DNA of 64,000 nt from an uncultured Lachnospiraceae bacterium (GCA_910586095.1 CAJUHQ010000003.1:1-64000), one strand, 5' to 3'. Counted from the first letter of the stretch, positions 44,452 to 53,796 are shown. Notes: generated by a model from the letters alone, not told the origin. A program made the numbers and translations.

Positions 44452-46230
44452 ATGGTAGTACAGCACAATATGCAGGCGATGAACGCTAACAGAATGTTAG
44501 GCATCACAACAGGAAAGATGGCACACGCGACAGAGAAACTCTCTAGTGGTTATAAAATTAACAGAGCAGCAGACAATGCGGCAGGTCTTGCAATCTCCGA
44601 GAAAATGAGAAAGCAGATTCGTGGTCTTACACAGGCATCCACCAATGCAGAGGATGGTATCTCTTGTGTACAGACAGCAGAAGGAGCAATGGCAGAGGTA
44701 CAAGATATGCTCCAAAGAATGAATGAGTTGTGTGTACAGGCGGCAAATGGTACAAACTCCATGACAGATCGTCAGTATATTCAGGATGAGATCGATCAGC
44801 TTGTCACAGAGATTGATCGTATCGCAGAAACCACCAAGTTTAATGAAACTTACTTGATGAAAGGTGATGACACAAAGGCGACAAGAAACGCATACATCAC
44901 AAACTATTCGATGACATGGACTAGAAATAATGTGTCAAACCACATCGCAGGTTCAGTTACATATAAAATGAATTATATTGGAACAAACAATATTTATATA
45001 ACATCTGCATCTATCTATGATGCAAAGAACTCCTCTAAATCCTACACAGGACATGCGATTCGCAAAGGCGATGATATTACTCAATATTTGACACAGTCCT
45101 CTGTTAGCACAGCGAGCAGAAGCTATGGAGTTAATCTCAATACCGCTTCTTACGTTGCCTTTATTGGAGTAGAGTTAAATACAAAGTTAGAAGTTGGTTC
45201 AGGCGGTAAGGTAAACAGCGTAGCAGGCGGAAAGGGTGTTGATGCTACAACTGCGGATTTGTCTACAGATGGTACGTCCTCTATTGTGCGTGCAAACAGA
45301 GAACTCTTTATCTACAATGCAAGCAATGGAAACATCTCTAAGATCGTCGCAGGCGAGGATATGACAAAATATCTGAAAAGAGATGGGTCTAGACAAATGA
45401 GTGATGAGTATCGCCTTGTAGATGTATTATATGGTACGAATAGGGCAGAATCTGTAGCAAATATGTCTAGTACGACTTGTACTTCTGGAAGAGTTTCATC
45501 AACTGTGTTAGGTGGTGGCGCATTCGCATGGGAAGACAAATATTTAGAGCATGATGTTTCTATGAATCAACTTTATGACGCAGATGGTCAGATTGTGTCA
45601 GGCGTGAAATTGAATCAGTTCTTCGATGAAGATGGAAATTATAAAGGCGGTCTGTTTACTACGCCGCAAGCGCGGGCTGTTGACGAAGTGTTTGCAAAGG
45701 CAACAGATGTGTCAGGAAAGTTAGTAGGTGTCGGCAATCATCTGCTTCCAGGCGGCGGTGTGACAATTGGCAAATATATCACTCAGTCATCAAGTCAGGT
45801 GAAGGCAGCATTGGATATTAACCTTCATGCAGGTTCAGATTCTGATAGAGCAAACAAGATTGAACTCTCTATCGATACAATGACCGCAGCCGGTCTTGGT
45901 ATTGACAAAATTGCAAGTTGGAACATTGGTATTGTTGATTTAACGGGAGATAATGCGACAGATGCAATTGATGTGGTAGGTGACGCGCTCAAGATCGTGT
46001 CAAGACAGCGTTCACTTCTCGGTGCTATCCAGAACCGTTTAGAGCATACCATCAAGAACTTAGATAATGTTGTGGAGAATACTACTCAGGCAGAATCTAC
46101 TATCCGTGATACAGATATGGCCGAGGAGATGGTGACCTACTCCAACAACAATATTCTTCAGCAGGCAGGTCAGTCTATGCTTGCTCAGGCAAACCAGTCT
46201 AATCAGGGTGTACTTTCCTTATTACAATAA
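44452..46230 (+). CDS. Flagellin (592 residues)
   Basis: Filament subunit with MVVQHNMQAMNANRMLG, the same D0/D1 helices as its neighbours, and the end IRDTDMAEEMVTYSNNNI and LAQANQSNQGVLSLLQ. The central region (about 150-455) is the second longest here and shares with flagellin 2 the segments YIGTNNIYI, IRKGDDITQYL and LHAGSDSDRANKI. AAAGGAG precedes the ATG. Two hairpin terminators follow. Confidence 0.93.
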   Translation: MVVQHNMQAMNANRMLGITTGKMAHATEKLSSGYKINRAADNAAGLAISEKMRKQIRGLTQASTNAEDGISCVQTAEGAMAEVQDMLQRMNELCVQAANGTNSMTDRQYIQDEIDQLVTEIDRIAETTKFNETYLMKGDDTKATRNAYITNYSMTWTRNNVSNHIAGSVTYKMNYIGTNNIYITSASIYDAKNSSKSYTGHAIRKGDDITQYLTQSSVSTASRSYGVNLNTASYVAFIGVELNTKLEVGSGGKVNSVAGGKGVDATTADLSTDGTSSIVRANRELFIYNASNGNISKIVAGEDMTKYLKRDGSRQMSDEYRLVDVLYGTNRAESVANMSSTTCTSGRVSSTVLGGGAFAWEDKYLEHDVSMNQLYDADGQIVSGVKLNQFFDEDGNYKGGLFTTPQARAVDEVFAKATDVSGKLVGVGNHLLPGGGVTIGKYITQSSSQVKAALDINLHAGSDSDRANKIELSIDTMTAAGLGIDKIASWNIGIVDLTGDNATDAIDVVGDALKIVSRQRSLLGAIQNRLEHTIKNLDNVVENTTQAESTIRDTDMAEEMVTYSNNNILQQAGQSMLAQANQSNQGVLSLLQ

Positions 46231-46260
46231 GGAAAATAATCAGTATCAATCAGATGATAG

Positions 46261-46340
46261 CACACAAGTTGCGTAGAGATATACGAAGACTTGTGTGTAG
46301 CATAAAAGCGCCAATCACCGTATGCGTGGCTGGCGCTTTT
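46261..46340 (+). terminator. Two hairpins after flagellin 3
   Basis: CACACAAGT pairs with ACTTGTGTG (46261-46297). A second stem, AAAAGCGCCA with TGGCGCTTTT (46304-46340), ends in T residues and is the likelier terminator. Confidence 0.8.
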
Positions 46341-46436
46341 CAGGTAATAGACAAAGCTCTGCTACAGATCAAAAACAAAAAATCATGTTTTTAGGATTGT
46401 GTGGGGCTATCCATGACAGGCAGGGGGAATGTATAG

Positions 46437-47504
46437 ATGTCGAAATTTCCAGTTTCCGTGTGCATCATAGCAAAAAATGAAGAAAAGCATATGGAGGAGT
46501 GCTTAAGGCGCCTTTTACCATATGGTTTTGAGATTGTGGTTACAGATACGGGTTCACAGGATCGCACAAAGGAAATTGCTAAAAAGTATGCTGATAAAGT
46601 TCTAGATTTTGAGTGGGTAGATGATTTTAGCGCAGCGCGCAATTATTGTATTAGCCATGCATCGAACAACTGGATTTTGTCACTGGATTGTGATGAGTAT
46701 GTGACTAGCATGGATACAGCAGCGCTTCGGATTCTTATGCAGAAGTTCCCGAAAGATACAGGGGCAATACGATTAAAGAATCTCATGTATAATAATGGAG
46801 AGATGGAGTATGGGAGTGACGATGTCACCAGGTTTTTTAATAGAAATTATTATACATTTATCAGCCCTGTGCACGAGCAAGTGTGTTATAAGGATGTGGA
46901 AAAGCGTGATGAGGTGATGCAGACATTTTTGATGCCAATGGAGGTTGTGCACCACGGATACGCGCTTTCTAAGGAACAGATGCAGGAAAAGCAAAAGCGA
47001 AATTTAGATTTACTCTATGCTAGTCTAGAAAAGGCAAAAGAAGATCCGTATATTTATTTTCAAATTGCACAGTCTGAATTTATTATAGGAAATGTTGAGA
47101 AGGCTGTTCAGATGTATGAGAAAGTATTAGAGCTGACAGATGATATTGCATATCAATATATTCAGATTGCTATGATGGCATTGGCAAAAGCATATGTACA
47201 GATCAATAGGATACAGGAGGCGGTGGAGCTGATGGAACGTTATGCCCCTGTTTGCAAGACGGCCAAATATACTTTTACTCATGCAGGGGTCATGTTAGAT
47301 AGTGGTAATCGTCTCAAAGCGCTGATGTTGTATGTCAAAGCAACGACTATGGTAGATGTGGACACGCTAGGAGAAAATCTATTACATTGTTATCAACATA
47401 TTATACAGCTTCAGACAGAGTTTGGAAATTTGGAGATGGCAGAGCTGTTTCGCGGCAAATATGAAGCATGCCTAGCAGAGAAAGAGCGTGTGTTAAACAG
47501 TTAA
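46437..47504 (+). CDS. Family 2 glycosyltransferase with TPR-like C-terminus (copy A)
   Basis: The 355-residue protein has a GT2 domain in the first 230 residues: VCIIAKNEEKHMEECL, VTDTGSQDRTKEIA, WVDDFSAARNY and the nucleotide-sugar DxD-type motif LDCDEY. The rest is helical with TPR-like repeats (YFQIAQSEFIIGNVEKAVQM). It is about the same length as, and closely related to, copy B at 48444-49511. Between flagellin genes, it most likely glycosylates flagellin in the cytoplasm (inference). AGGGGGAA precedes the start. Confidence 0.85.
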   Translation: MSKFPVSVCIIAKNEEKHMEECLRRLLPYGFEIVVTDTGSQDRTKEIAKKYADKVLDFEWVDDFSAARNYCISHASNNWILSLDCDEYVTSMDTAALRILMQKFPKDTGAIRLKNLMYNNGEMEYGSDDVTRFFNRNYYTFISPVHEQVCYKDVEKRDEVMQTFLMPMEVVHHGYALSKEQMQEKQKRNLDLLYASLEKAKEDPYIYFQIAQSEFIIGNVEKAVQMYEKVLELTDDIAYQYIQIAMMALAKAYVQINRIQEAVELMERYAPVCKTAKYTFTHAGVMLDSGNRLKALMLYVKATTMVDVDTLGENLLHCYQHIIQLQTEFGNLEMAELFRGKYEACLAEKERVLNS

Positions 47505-47538
47505 ACAATGTTCACTAAGCAGACAAGGGGGTATAAGC

Positions 47539-48426
47539 GTGTTAAAGATACAATTTTTAAACGGTGGGTTGGCAACCCAGGCATTTCAGTATATTTTTGC
47601 TAAACATTATGAGATCTCACACCCAGGTGAAATTATGTATTTGGATGATACATTGATGGCATTGGCACCAGATCAGAATCGTTATGATTTAGGACGCGTG
47701 TTTGGCATTAGGCCACATATGCTCAGTGAGGCATTTGATGTGGATGTATGGGAATATATCATAGAGTTACGCAGACAAGGCAAAAGTACGCCTCAGATTT
47801 TAAAGGATAATGGCACAGACTTAGATTTGTTGACAGAATTCGATGGATTTGGACCTTATGTTCCGTTTGACGGACCAGCATTTCTTGGAAAGACAAACGC
47901 CTACGATCCAGATGTTCAGAATGTCGAGCGCAATACGTATTTTTATGGATTTTGGATGAATAGAGGCTGGTTTGACAAATATCAACTTCAGTTTCGGATG
48001 GAGTTTAGTTTTCCTAGTATCACAGATAATTACAATGCGGAGTTAATGCGCAGAATCTGTAATGAGCGCTCGGTTGGGCTTCATGTATACAGAGGAGATT
48101 ACGTTAAGTCAAATATTGCGTATGGTGCTGCGGAATATGCAAGTATGACAGAGGCATGCATGGCTGTATGGGGTGGGGATGCTGTCGTGTATGTGTTTTC
48201 TGATGATATTCCATGGTGTAAGGAAAATAGTAGTGCTATGGGGCTTGACCAGTTCCGTGAGGTAGTCTATGTAGAAGGAAATACAGGTACTAAGAGTTAT
48301 ATTGATTTGCAGTTGATGAGCAATTGTGATGTCATGATGGTAGGAAACAGCCCAATGGCATTTCTCGCTGCTATTTTAAATACCCGCTACAAGTTTGTGG
48401 TGAATAAGTCAGGCAGGAATATATAG
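47539..48426 (+). CDS. GT11-like (alpha-1,2-fucosyltransferase family) glycosyltransferase
   Basis: This 295-residue protein fits family GT11: an N-terminal IQFLNGGLATQAFQYIFAK (family G-L-GNQ-type motif), VGLHVYRGDYV (the HxRxGDY motif altered to HVYRGDY), VVYVFSDDIPWCKEN and the C-terminal LMSNCDVMMVGNSPMAFLAA. Family members transfer fucose from GDP-fucose; the altered motif may mean another donor. It uses a GTG start and lies between two GT2 paralogues, 18 bp before copy B. Confidence 0.8.
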   Translation: MLKIQFLNGGLATQAFQYIFAKHYEISHPGEIMYLDDTLMALAPDQNRYDLGRVFGIRPHMLSEAFDVDVWEYIIELRRQGKSTPQILKDNGTDLDLLTEFDGFGPYVPFDGPAFLGKTNAYDPDVQNVERNTYFYGFWMNRGWFDKYQLQFRMEFSFPSITDNYNAELMRRICNERSVGLHVYRGDYVKSNIAYGAAEYASMTEACMAVWGGDAVVYVFSDDIPWCKENSSAMGLDQFREVVYVEGNTGTKSYIDLQLMSNCDVMMVGNSPMAFLAAILNTRYKFVVNKSGRNI

Positions 48427-48443
48427 ATAGAGGAGGAAGAGTT

Positions 48444-49511
48444 ATGTCCAAAGTACCAGTTTCCGTGTGCATCATAGCAAAAAACGAGGAAAAGTATTTA
48501 GAGGGATGTTTAAAACATCTGTTGCCATATGGGTTTGAGATTATAGTTACTGATACAGGTTCAGAGGATCGAACAAAAGAGATCGCAGCAAAGTATGCAA
48601 GCAAAGTCTTGGATTTTGAGTGGATTGATGATTTTAGCGCCGCGCGCAACTTTTGTGCACAACATGCATCAAACCCATGGATATTATCTCTTGACTGTGA
48701 TGAGTATGTCAATTCGATTGACGTAAAAGGGATGCGCATCCTGATGCAAAAATTTCCACGTTATGTAGGAAATATAGATTTGGCGAATTTAGTTATTGAT
48801 GAGAATGGCGAACAGCGTGTTACAATAGAGAATGTGTCACGGTTTTACAACAGGAATTTTTATACCTTTATCAATGCAGTGCATGAGCAACTTGTACCAG
48901 TTAAGGATCACACAATATATCAATATCCGCAATTTTTGCTTCCTATGGAAGTCGTACACCACGGTTACAATATCACTGGTGAGGAAATGGTCAAAAAACA
49001 AAAACGAAATTTGCAGCTTTTGGAAAAGGCCATTGAAAAGAATCCAGAAGATTCTTATTCATGGTTCCAGATTGGACAATCGCGTTTTGTCCTCAAGCAA
49101 TATGAGGAGGCTGTAGATGCTTATGAGAAGTCATTAGCTTTGAAACCAGAAACGAATCGATACTTTGTGGAGGTTGCAGTAGAATCACTTAGCAAGGCAT
49201 ATTTAAATGTGCGAAAAAAGAAGGAGTCGCTGGAACTACTTAAACAGTACGAGGACATCTATAAGTCTGCAAAGTTTATGTTCGCATTAGCAGCCTCTTA
49301 TATGGAGAATGAACAGCCACTTCAAGCACTATTGCACTATATTAAGACATCGACAACAAAGGATTTTGAGACATTGGGCGAGAATAAGATTGATTGTTAC
49401 AATAATATTATCGCGCTCTATTATGAGATGGGACAGCCTGAGATGGCAGAGATGTTTATCCCAAAATATGAGGCGTGCAAAAAAGAAAAAGAGCGGATTA
49501 TCAATTCTTAA
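48444..49511 (+). CDS. Family 2 glycosyltransferase with TPR-like C-terminus (copy B)
   Basis: Paralogue of copy A with the same 355-residue length and the same motifs: VSVCIIAKNEEKYLEGCL, VTDTGSEDRTKEIA, WIDDFSAARNF and LDCDEYVNS. The TPR-like half includes WFQIGQSRFVLKQYEEAVDA. The first 150 residues are the most similar, including long stretches of identical DNA, which points to a tandem duplication around the GT11-like gene. GAGGAGGAAGAG precedes the ATG. Confidence 0.85.
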   Translation: MSKVPVSVCIIAKNEEKYLEGCLKHLLPYGFEIIVTDTGSEDRTKEIAAKYASKVLDFEWIDDFSAARNFCAQHASNPWILSLDCDEYVNSIDVKGMRILMQKFPRYVGNIDLANLVIDENGEQRVTIENVSRFYNRNFYTFINAVHEQLVPVKDHTIYQYPQFLLPMEVVHHGYNITGEEMVKKQKRNLQLLEKAIEKNPEDSYSWFQIGQSRFVLKQYEEAVDAYEKSLALKPETNRYFVEVAVESLSKAYLNVRKKKESLELLKQYEDIYKSAKFMFALAASYMENEQPLQALLHYIKTSTTKDFETLGENKIDCYNNIIALYYEMGQPEMAEMFIPKYEACKKEKERIINS

Positions 49512-49541
49512 TTGAAAAATAAAATTTTTCAAAATAGGCTA

Positions 49542-49569
49542 TAAAGTTTTTTGAGAGAGGTGTCGATAT
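49542..49569 (+). promoter_or_regulatory. Sigma-D promoter for flagellin 4
   Basis: TAAA (49542-49545), 16 bp, GTCGATAT (49562-49569), seven of eight matches. The leader would be about 290 nt. Confidence 0.75.
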
Positions 49570-49662
49570 ATTAGGCAAAGATACAAAATAAATAATGCAA
49601 ACAGTTTCTATAGTATCAATAATTGAAAGAAAAGAAAAAGTTGCAAATATGAAAATTGTATC

Positions 49663-49690
49663 TTGTATTCCTTTCACATTGTGGTATAAT
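49663..49690 (+). promoter_or_regulatory. Sigma-A-like promoter inside the flagellin 4 leader
   Basis: TTGTAT, 16 bp, TATAAT. If used, flagellin 4 would have a second, FlgM-independent start site about 170 nt before the gene. A perfect -10 but a weak -35. Confidence 0.5.
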
Positions 49691-49823
49691 ACAACTATGT
49701 TAATAACTGAAACTGTTGCTGCTGGCAATTTGTTTTGTCAGTAGAACTACAGGTTCAGATATTATAAATTATGATTGGTTAGCAGATAATCAATCAACTA
49801 CAACTGAATATGGAGTAAAAGGT

Positions 49824-49859
49824 GGGCAAAAGGATTTGCCCATGACGATCACAAGGAGG
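49824..49859 (+). promoter_or_regulatory. Candidate CsrA-binding hairpin before flagellin 4
   Basis: GGGCAAA (49824-49830) and TTTGCCC (49835-49841) form a perfect 7-bp stem with the tetraloop AGGA. The SD AAGGAGG (49853-49859) gives a second GGA 19 nt further on. CsrA binds GGA presented in loops and often bridges such a site with the SD. Confidence 0.7.
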
Positions 49860-49866
49860 TAAGATT

Positions 49867-51366
49867 ATGGTAGTACAGCACAATCTTTCGGCAATGAATT
49901 CTAACAGAATGTTAGGCATCACACAGGGTTCTTTATCTAAGTCTACAGAGAAGTTGTCTTCTGGTTATAAGATTAACCGTGCAGCAGACAATGCAGCAGG
50001 TCTTGCAATATCTGAGAAGATGAGAAAGCAGATCAGAGGTCTTACACAGGCTTCTACTAACGCTGAGGACGGTATCAGTTCTGTACAGACAGCAGAAGGT
50101 GCTTTAACAGAAGTTCACGATATGCTTCAGAGAATGAACGAGCTGGCAGTTCAGACAGCAAACGGCACAAACTCTGCAAATGACCGTGACTATATCCAGG
50201 ATGAGATTGACCAGCTTTCACAGGAAATCGACCGTGTAGCTGAAACAACCAAGTTCAATGAGATTTATCTGTTAAAGGGTGATCCTACTAACAAGAAAGC
50301 TATGGGCTATACATATGCTTATAAAGCTGCATTTAACAGAAGTGCTTCTGTTACATTTACAGCAGCTGCAAACAATGAAGTAGGTATGTCTGTTACAGTA
50401 AGCTTTGCTACAATGGGTGGCGGAGATGTATCAGCAGCTGATGCAAACCTTTTGGCTAAGGCATTCAAGAATCAGGGTGTTACAATCGCAGCAATTACAG
50501 TTCGTACAAGTGGAGGAGATGCACTTGGTTATTCATTAACATTGAATGGTAGTGATGCAAAGAGCAACTTCAATGTACAGACAGTTTCTGCTGTAACAGG
50601 TGTATTCAGAATTACCAATGCAAATGGTGCTACAGTAGCTACAATACAGATTACTGATAGTAAGACAGGCGATGCTAAAGTAACAGGTCGTGAGACAATT
50701 GTTAGTGCTTATACAGCTACAGCAGCTTATTCAAGCCGCGATGTATTTGCAGCATACGATAAGGATGGCAATGCTATTTCAGCAAATGACCTTAAGACAT
50801 ACTTTACAGCAGAGTCTAACCCAGCAGCACAGCCAGGTAGCTCAGCTTCTGTAAAAGCAAATGCAGATGCACCTAGAATTTATGATGCATTAGGCAAAGA
50901 GCTTTCAGCAGCAACTGTTGCGGCTGGTCAGCTTACAGCAATCAAGGAGCAGACAGCTACATTGAACTTAAGCTTCCATGTAGGTGCAGACAGCACATCT
51001 AACAACAAGATCAATGTTAACATTGATGCTATGAGCTCAAAAGCTTTGGGTGTTAATGGTTTGAAAGTAAATGGTACTGATGGAACAAATGCTACAAAGG
51101 CAATTGATACCATCGCAGCAGCAATCAAGAAAGTTTCTAAGCAGAGATCTGCACTTGGTGCTGTTCAGAACAGATTAGAGCACACCATTAACAACTTGGA
51201 TAACGTTGTTGAGAATACTACAGCATCTGAGAGCCAGATCCGTGATACAGATATGGCTACAGAGATGGTGAAGTACACCAACAATAATATCCTTTCACAG
51301 GCAGGTCAGTCTATGCTTGCACAGTCTAACCAGTCTAACCAAGGTGTACTTTCTATCTTAGGATAA
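49867..51366 (+). CDS. Flagellin (499 residues)
   Basis: Filament subunit with MVVQHNLSAMNSNRMLG, the full D0/D1 helices and the tail IRDTDMATEMVKYTNNNI and LAQSNQSNQGVLSILG. The central domain (about 150-370) is rich in Ala, Thr, Val and Asn and nearly lacks Trp and Cys. Codon use is more uniform (many ACA, GCA, GCT) than in neighbouring genes, suggesting high expression. It is closely related to flagellin 5 over its whole length. Confidence 0.94.
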   Translation: MVVQHNLSAMNSNRMLGITQGSLSKSTEKLSSGYKINRAADNAAGLAISEKMRKQIRGLTQASTNAEDGISSVQTAEGALTEVHDMLQRMNELAVQTANGTNSANDRDYIQDEIDQLSQEIDRVAETTKFNEIYLLKGDPTNKKAMGYTYAYKAAFNRSASVTFTAAANNEVGMSVTVSFATMGGGDVSAADANLLAKAFKNQGVTIAAITVRTSGGDALGYSLTLNGSDAKSNFNVQTVSAVTGVFRITNANGATVATIQITDSKTGDAKVTGRETIVSAYTATAAYSSRDVFAAYDKDGNAISANDLKTYFTAESNPAAQPGSSASVKANADAPRIYDALGKELSAATVAAGQLTAIKEQTATLNLSFHVGADSTSNNKINVNIDAMSSKALGVNGLKVNGTDGTNATKAIDTIAAAIKKVSKQRSALGAVQNRLEHTINNLDNVVENTTASESQIRDTDMATEMVKYTNNNILSQAGQSMLAQSNQSNQGVLSILG

Positions 51367-51558
51367 TAAGATTTCTTAAACTAAGTATTTAGTTTGATGA
51401 GATTATTTTTAGAAAAGTAGGATTTTCTTAAGATGGTAAAGTAGCGTTGTGTATGGTCTATTGTCTAATGGGCAGTGTGATTGTTGATAGCAAAATATTC
51501 TGATAGAGGATCCTAACTGATTACTTATGTTAGACCAGAGCGGTTCTACCATAAAGGG

Positions 51559-51592
51559 AAAAGGCTTAAAACTTAAGTTTTAAGCCTTTTTT
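51559..51592 (+). terminator. Terminator after flagellin 4
   Basis: AAAAGGCTTAAAAC and GTTTTAAGCCTTTT form a perfect stem that runs into further T residues. The 190 bp between the stop and this hairpin hold nothing else recognised. Confidence 0.9.
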
Positions 51593-51872
51593 CGTTGCTT
51601 AGATTGAGGAGCCATTTTTATTGTAGAGAAACTATATTGCTTAAAATAGCATATAGTATATGACAAGTGCTTAAGTATAAGTGAACTTAAAAACAGTTTG
51701 TTGTATGAGGAGCGGATATCAGAATCAAGAGTTTGGTAATTAGGATTACAGACAGTTGATAAAAGGGCAGAAGAGTATTGTAGTAAAAAGAAAATGCGAA
51801 ATTAAATAAATTATATATATAATAGAAATAAAAACAAATGCATATAAAATTAAAAAAATAACAGAAAAAGTA

Positions 51873-51900
51873 TAAAGTATTTTTAGAATACAGCCGATAT
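51873..51900 (+). promoter_or_regulatory. Perfect sigma-D promoter for flagellin 5
   Basis: TAAA (51873-51876), 16 bp, GCCGATAT (51893-51900), an exact -10 match. The leader is about 270 nt. Confidence 0.88.
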
Positions 51901-51958
51901 ATAAGTCAAAGATGCAAAACATAGAGTAAATACAGATTATTTACAAGCAACTTTTTAA

Positions 51959-52170
51959 CTGAAGGCGCTTTTATCTTCAGATTATCTAATTGATAATAGC
52001 TGAACCTGTTGATGGGAAGCTGGCGCCAACCCTATCGGTCAACAGGTCAGATATTATAGATGAATTGATTTTGTTATAAGTCAATTCAATGACAACTGAA
52101 TATGGAAAAGAAATGGGCAAAAGGATTTGTCCTATGTGGTAAATCGTACCACATTGCGATTACAAGGAGG
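51959..52170 (+). promoter_or_regulatory. Structured leader of flagellin 5 with candidate CsrA site
   Basis: Six stems follow one another: CTGAAG/CTTCAG (51959-51980), ATTATC/GATAAT (51981-51997), ACCTGTTGA/TCAACAGGT (52004-52047), TGAATTGA/TCAATTCA (52061-52088), GGGCAAA/TTTGTCC with an AGGA loop (52115-52132), and ATGTGGTA/TACCACAT (52134-52154). The SD AAGGAGG ends at 52170. The AGGA-loop hairpin and the stretch before it are conserved with the flagellin 4 leader, supporting a regulatory role. Confidence 0.7.
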
Positions 52171-52177
52171 TAATATT

Positions 52178-53671
52178 ATGGTAGTACAGCATAATCTTTC
52201 AGCAATGAATTCTAATAGAATGTTAGGCATTACAACAGGCGTCTTAGCAAAGTCTACAGAGAAGCTTTCTTCTGGATATAAGATTAACCGTGCAGCAGAT
52301 AACGCAGCAGGTCTTGCAATATCTGAGAAGATGAGAAAGCAAATCAGAGGTCTTACACAGGCTTCTGTAAATGCTGAGGATGGTATCTCTTGTGTACAGA
52401 CAGCAGAAGGTGCTTTGACAGAAGTTCATGATATGCTTCAGAGAATGAACGAGCTGGCAGTTCAGGCAGCAAACGGCACAAACTCTGAAAATGATCGCGA
52501 CTATATCCAAGATGAGATAGATCAGCTTTCACAGGAAATCGACCGTGTAGCAGAGACAACCAAGTTCAATGAGATTTATCTGTTAAAGGGCGATGCAAAG
52601 AATGAGAAGGCTATGGGTTATACTTATACCTATAAGACTGCAATGGACAGAACTGCAACTGTTAAATTTACAGCACCAGCAAACAATGAAGTAGGTTTAT
52701 CTATTTCTGTTAAGTTTAGTGCTGCTGATGCAAACGTTTCTGCTGCTGATGCAAACCTTTTGGCAAAAGCATTTAAGAATCAGGGCGTTACAGTAGCATC
52801 TATCACAGTTAGAACTGCTTCAGGAGATAAGGTTGGTTATTCACTTACATTAAATGGTAGTGATGCAAAGAGCAACTTTACAATTCAGACTGTTTCTTCA
52901 CAGACTGGCGTATTCAAGATTATGAATGCAAATGGTGCAGTAGTTGCAACTGTAACTATTTTGGATGGCAAGACAGGAGATGCTAAAGTATCAGGTCGTG
53001 AGACAATTGTTAGTGCATATACTGCTTCCGCAGCATATTCTTCACGTGATGCATACAGACTATATGACAAAGATGGCAATACGATTGCAGCAAATGATTT
53101 GGATCGTTACTTTACAGCAATCGCTGATGCAACCATGAAATTGGGCGATAGCGCTTCTGTAACAGCAAATGCAGAGGCTCCTAGAGTGTATGATGCACTT
53201 GGTAAGGAAGTATCAGCATTTAGCGTAAGCAGCATGATTAATGCAATCAAAGAGCAGACTGCTACATTGCACTTAAGCTTCCATGTAGGAGCAGACAGCA
53301 CTTCTAACAACAAGATCAATGTCAACCTTGATGCTATGAATGCGAAGTGCCTCGGTGTAAATGGCTTGAGAGTAAATGGAACAGATGACAAGAATGCGAC
53401 AGAGGCAATTGATCTTATCGCAGCAGCGATCAAAAAAGTTTCTAAGCAGAGATCTGCATTGGGTGCAGTACAGAATAGATTAGAGCATACCATCAACAAC
53501 CTGGATAATATCGTTGAGAATACAACAGCCGCTGAGAGCCAGATTCGTGATACAGATATGGCAACAGAGATGGTGAAGTATACAAACGCAAATATTTTAT
53601 CACAGGCTGGTCAGTCTATGTTAGCACAGTCTAACCAGGCAAACCAGGGCGTACTTTCAATCTTAGGATAA
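52178..53671 (+). CDS. Flagellin (497 residues)
   Basis: Filament subunit, near twin of flagellin 4: the first 145 residues are almost identical and the centre is homologous throughout (KAFKNQGVTVASITVRTASG, LHLSFHVGADSTSNNKINV). It ends with LAQSNQANQGVLSILG. The start at 52178 follows AAGGAGG; the longer frame from 52127 runs through the leader hairpins and is rejected. The perfect sigma-D promoter, the strong SD and biased codons suggest it is a major filament protein. Confidence 0.94.
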   Translation: MVVQHNLSAMNSNRMLGITTGVLAKSTEKLSSGYKINRAADNAAGLAISEKMRKQIRGLTQASVNAEDGISCVQTAEGALTEVHDMLQRMNELAVQAANGTNSENDRDYIQDEIDQLSQEIDRVAETTKFNEIYLLKGDAKNEKAMGYTYTYKTAMDRTATVKFTAPANNEVGLSISVKFSAADANVSAADANLLAKAFKNQGVTVASITVRTASGDKVGYSLTLNGSDAKSNFTIQTVSSQTGVFKIMNANGAVVATVTILDGKTGDAKVSGRETIVSAYTASAAYSSRDAYRLYDKDGNTIAANDLDRYFTAIADATMKLGDSASVTANAEAPRVYDALGKEVSAFSVSSMINAIKEQTATLHLSFHVGADSTSNNKINVNLDAMNAKCLGVNGLRVNGTDDKNATEAIDLIAAAIKKVSKQRSALGAVQNRLEHTINNLDNIVENTTAAESQIRDTDMATEMVKYTNANILSQAGQSMLAQSNQANQGVLSILG

Positions 53672-53694
53672 GATTTTCTTAGGATAAGATTTTC
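53663..53694 (+). repeat. 16-bp tandem duplication at the end of flagellin 5
   Basis: TTAGGATAAGATTTTC occurs twice in direct tandem. The first copy contains the last codons and the TAA stop, so the second is a non-coding duplicate. Confidence 0.85.
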
Positions 53695-53762
53695 TTAGAA
53701 ATAAGAATGTTTGGAATGTCAAACAGAGTGTATTAGAAGGAATTGTTTCTACCAGGAAAATT

Positions 53763-53796
53763 GGACTTGAAAAAGATCAGAAAAGGATCTATTCAG
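53763..53796 (+). terminator. Terminator after flagellin 5
   Basis: GGACTTGAA...GATC pairs, with a small internal mismatch, with GATC...TTCAGGTCC, followed by TTTTTT. Confidence 0.88.

Noticed and set aside
51959..52170. c-di-GMP riboswitch before flagellin 5
   Set aside because: The leader is structured, but the conserved GEMM core sequences are absent; the AGGA-loop hairpin fits CsrA better.
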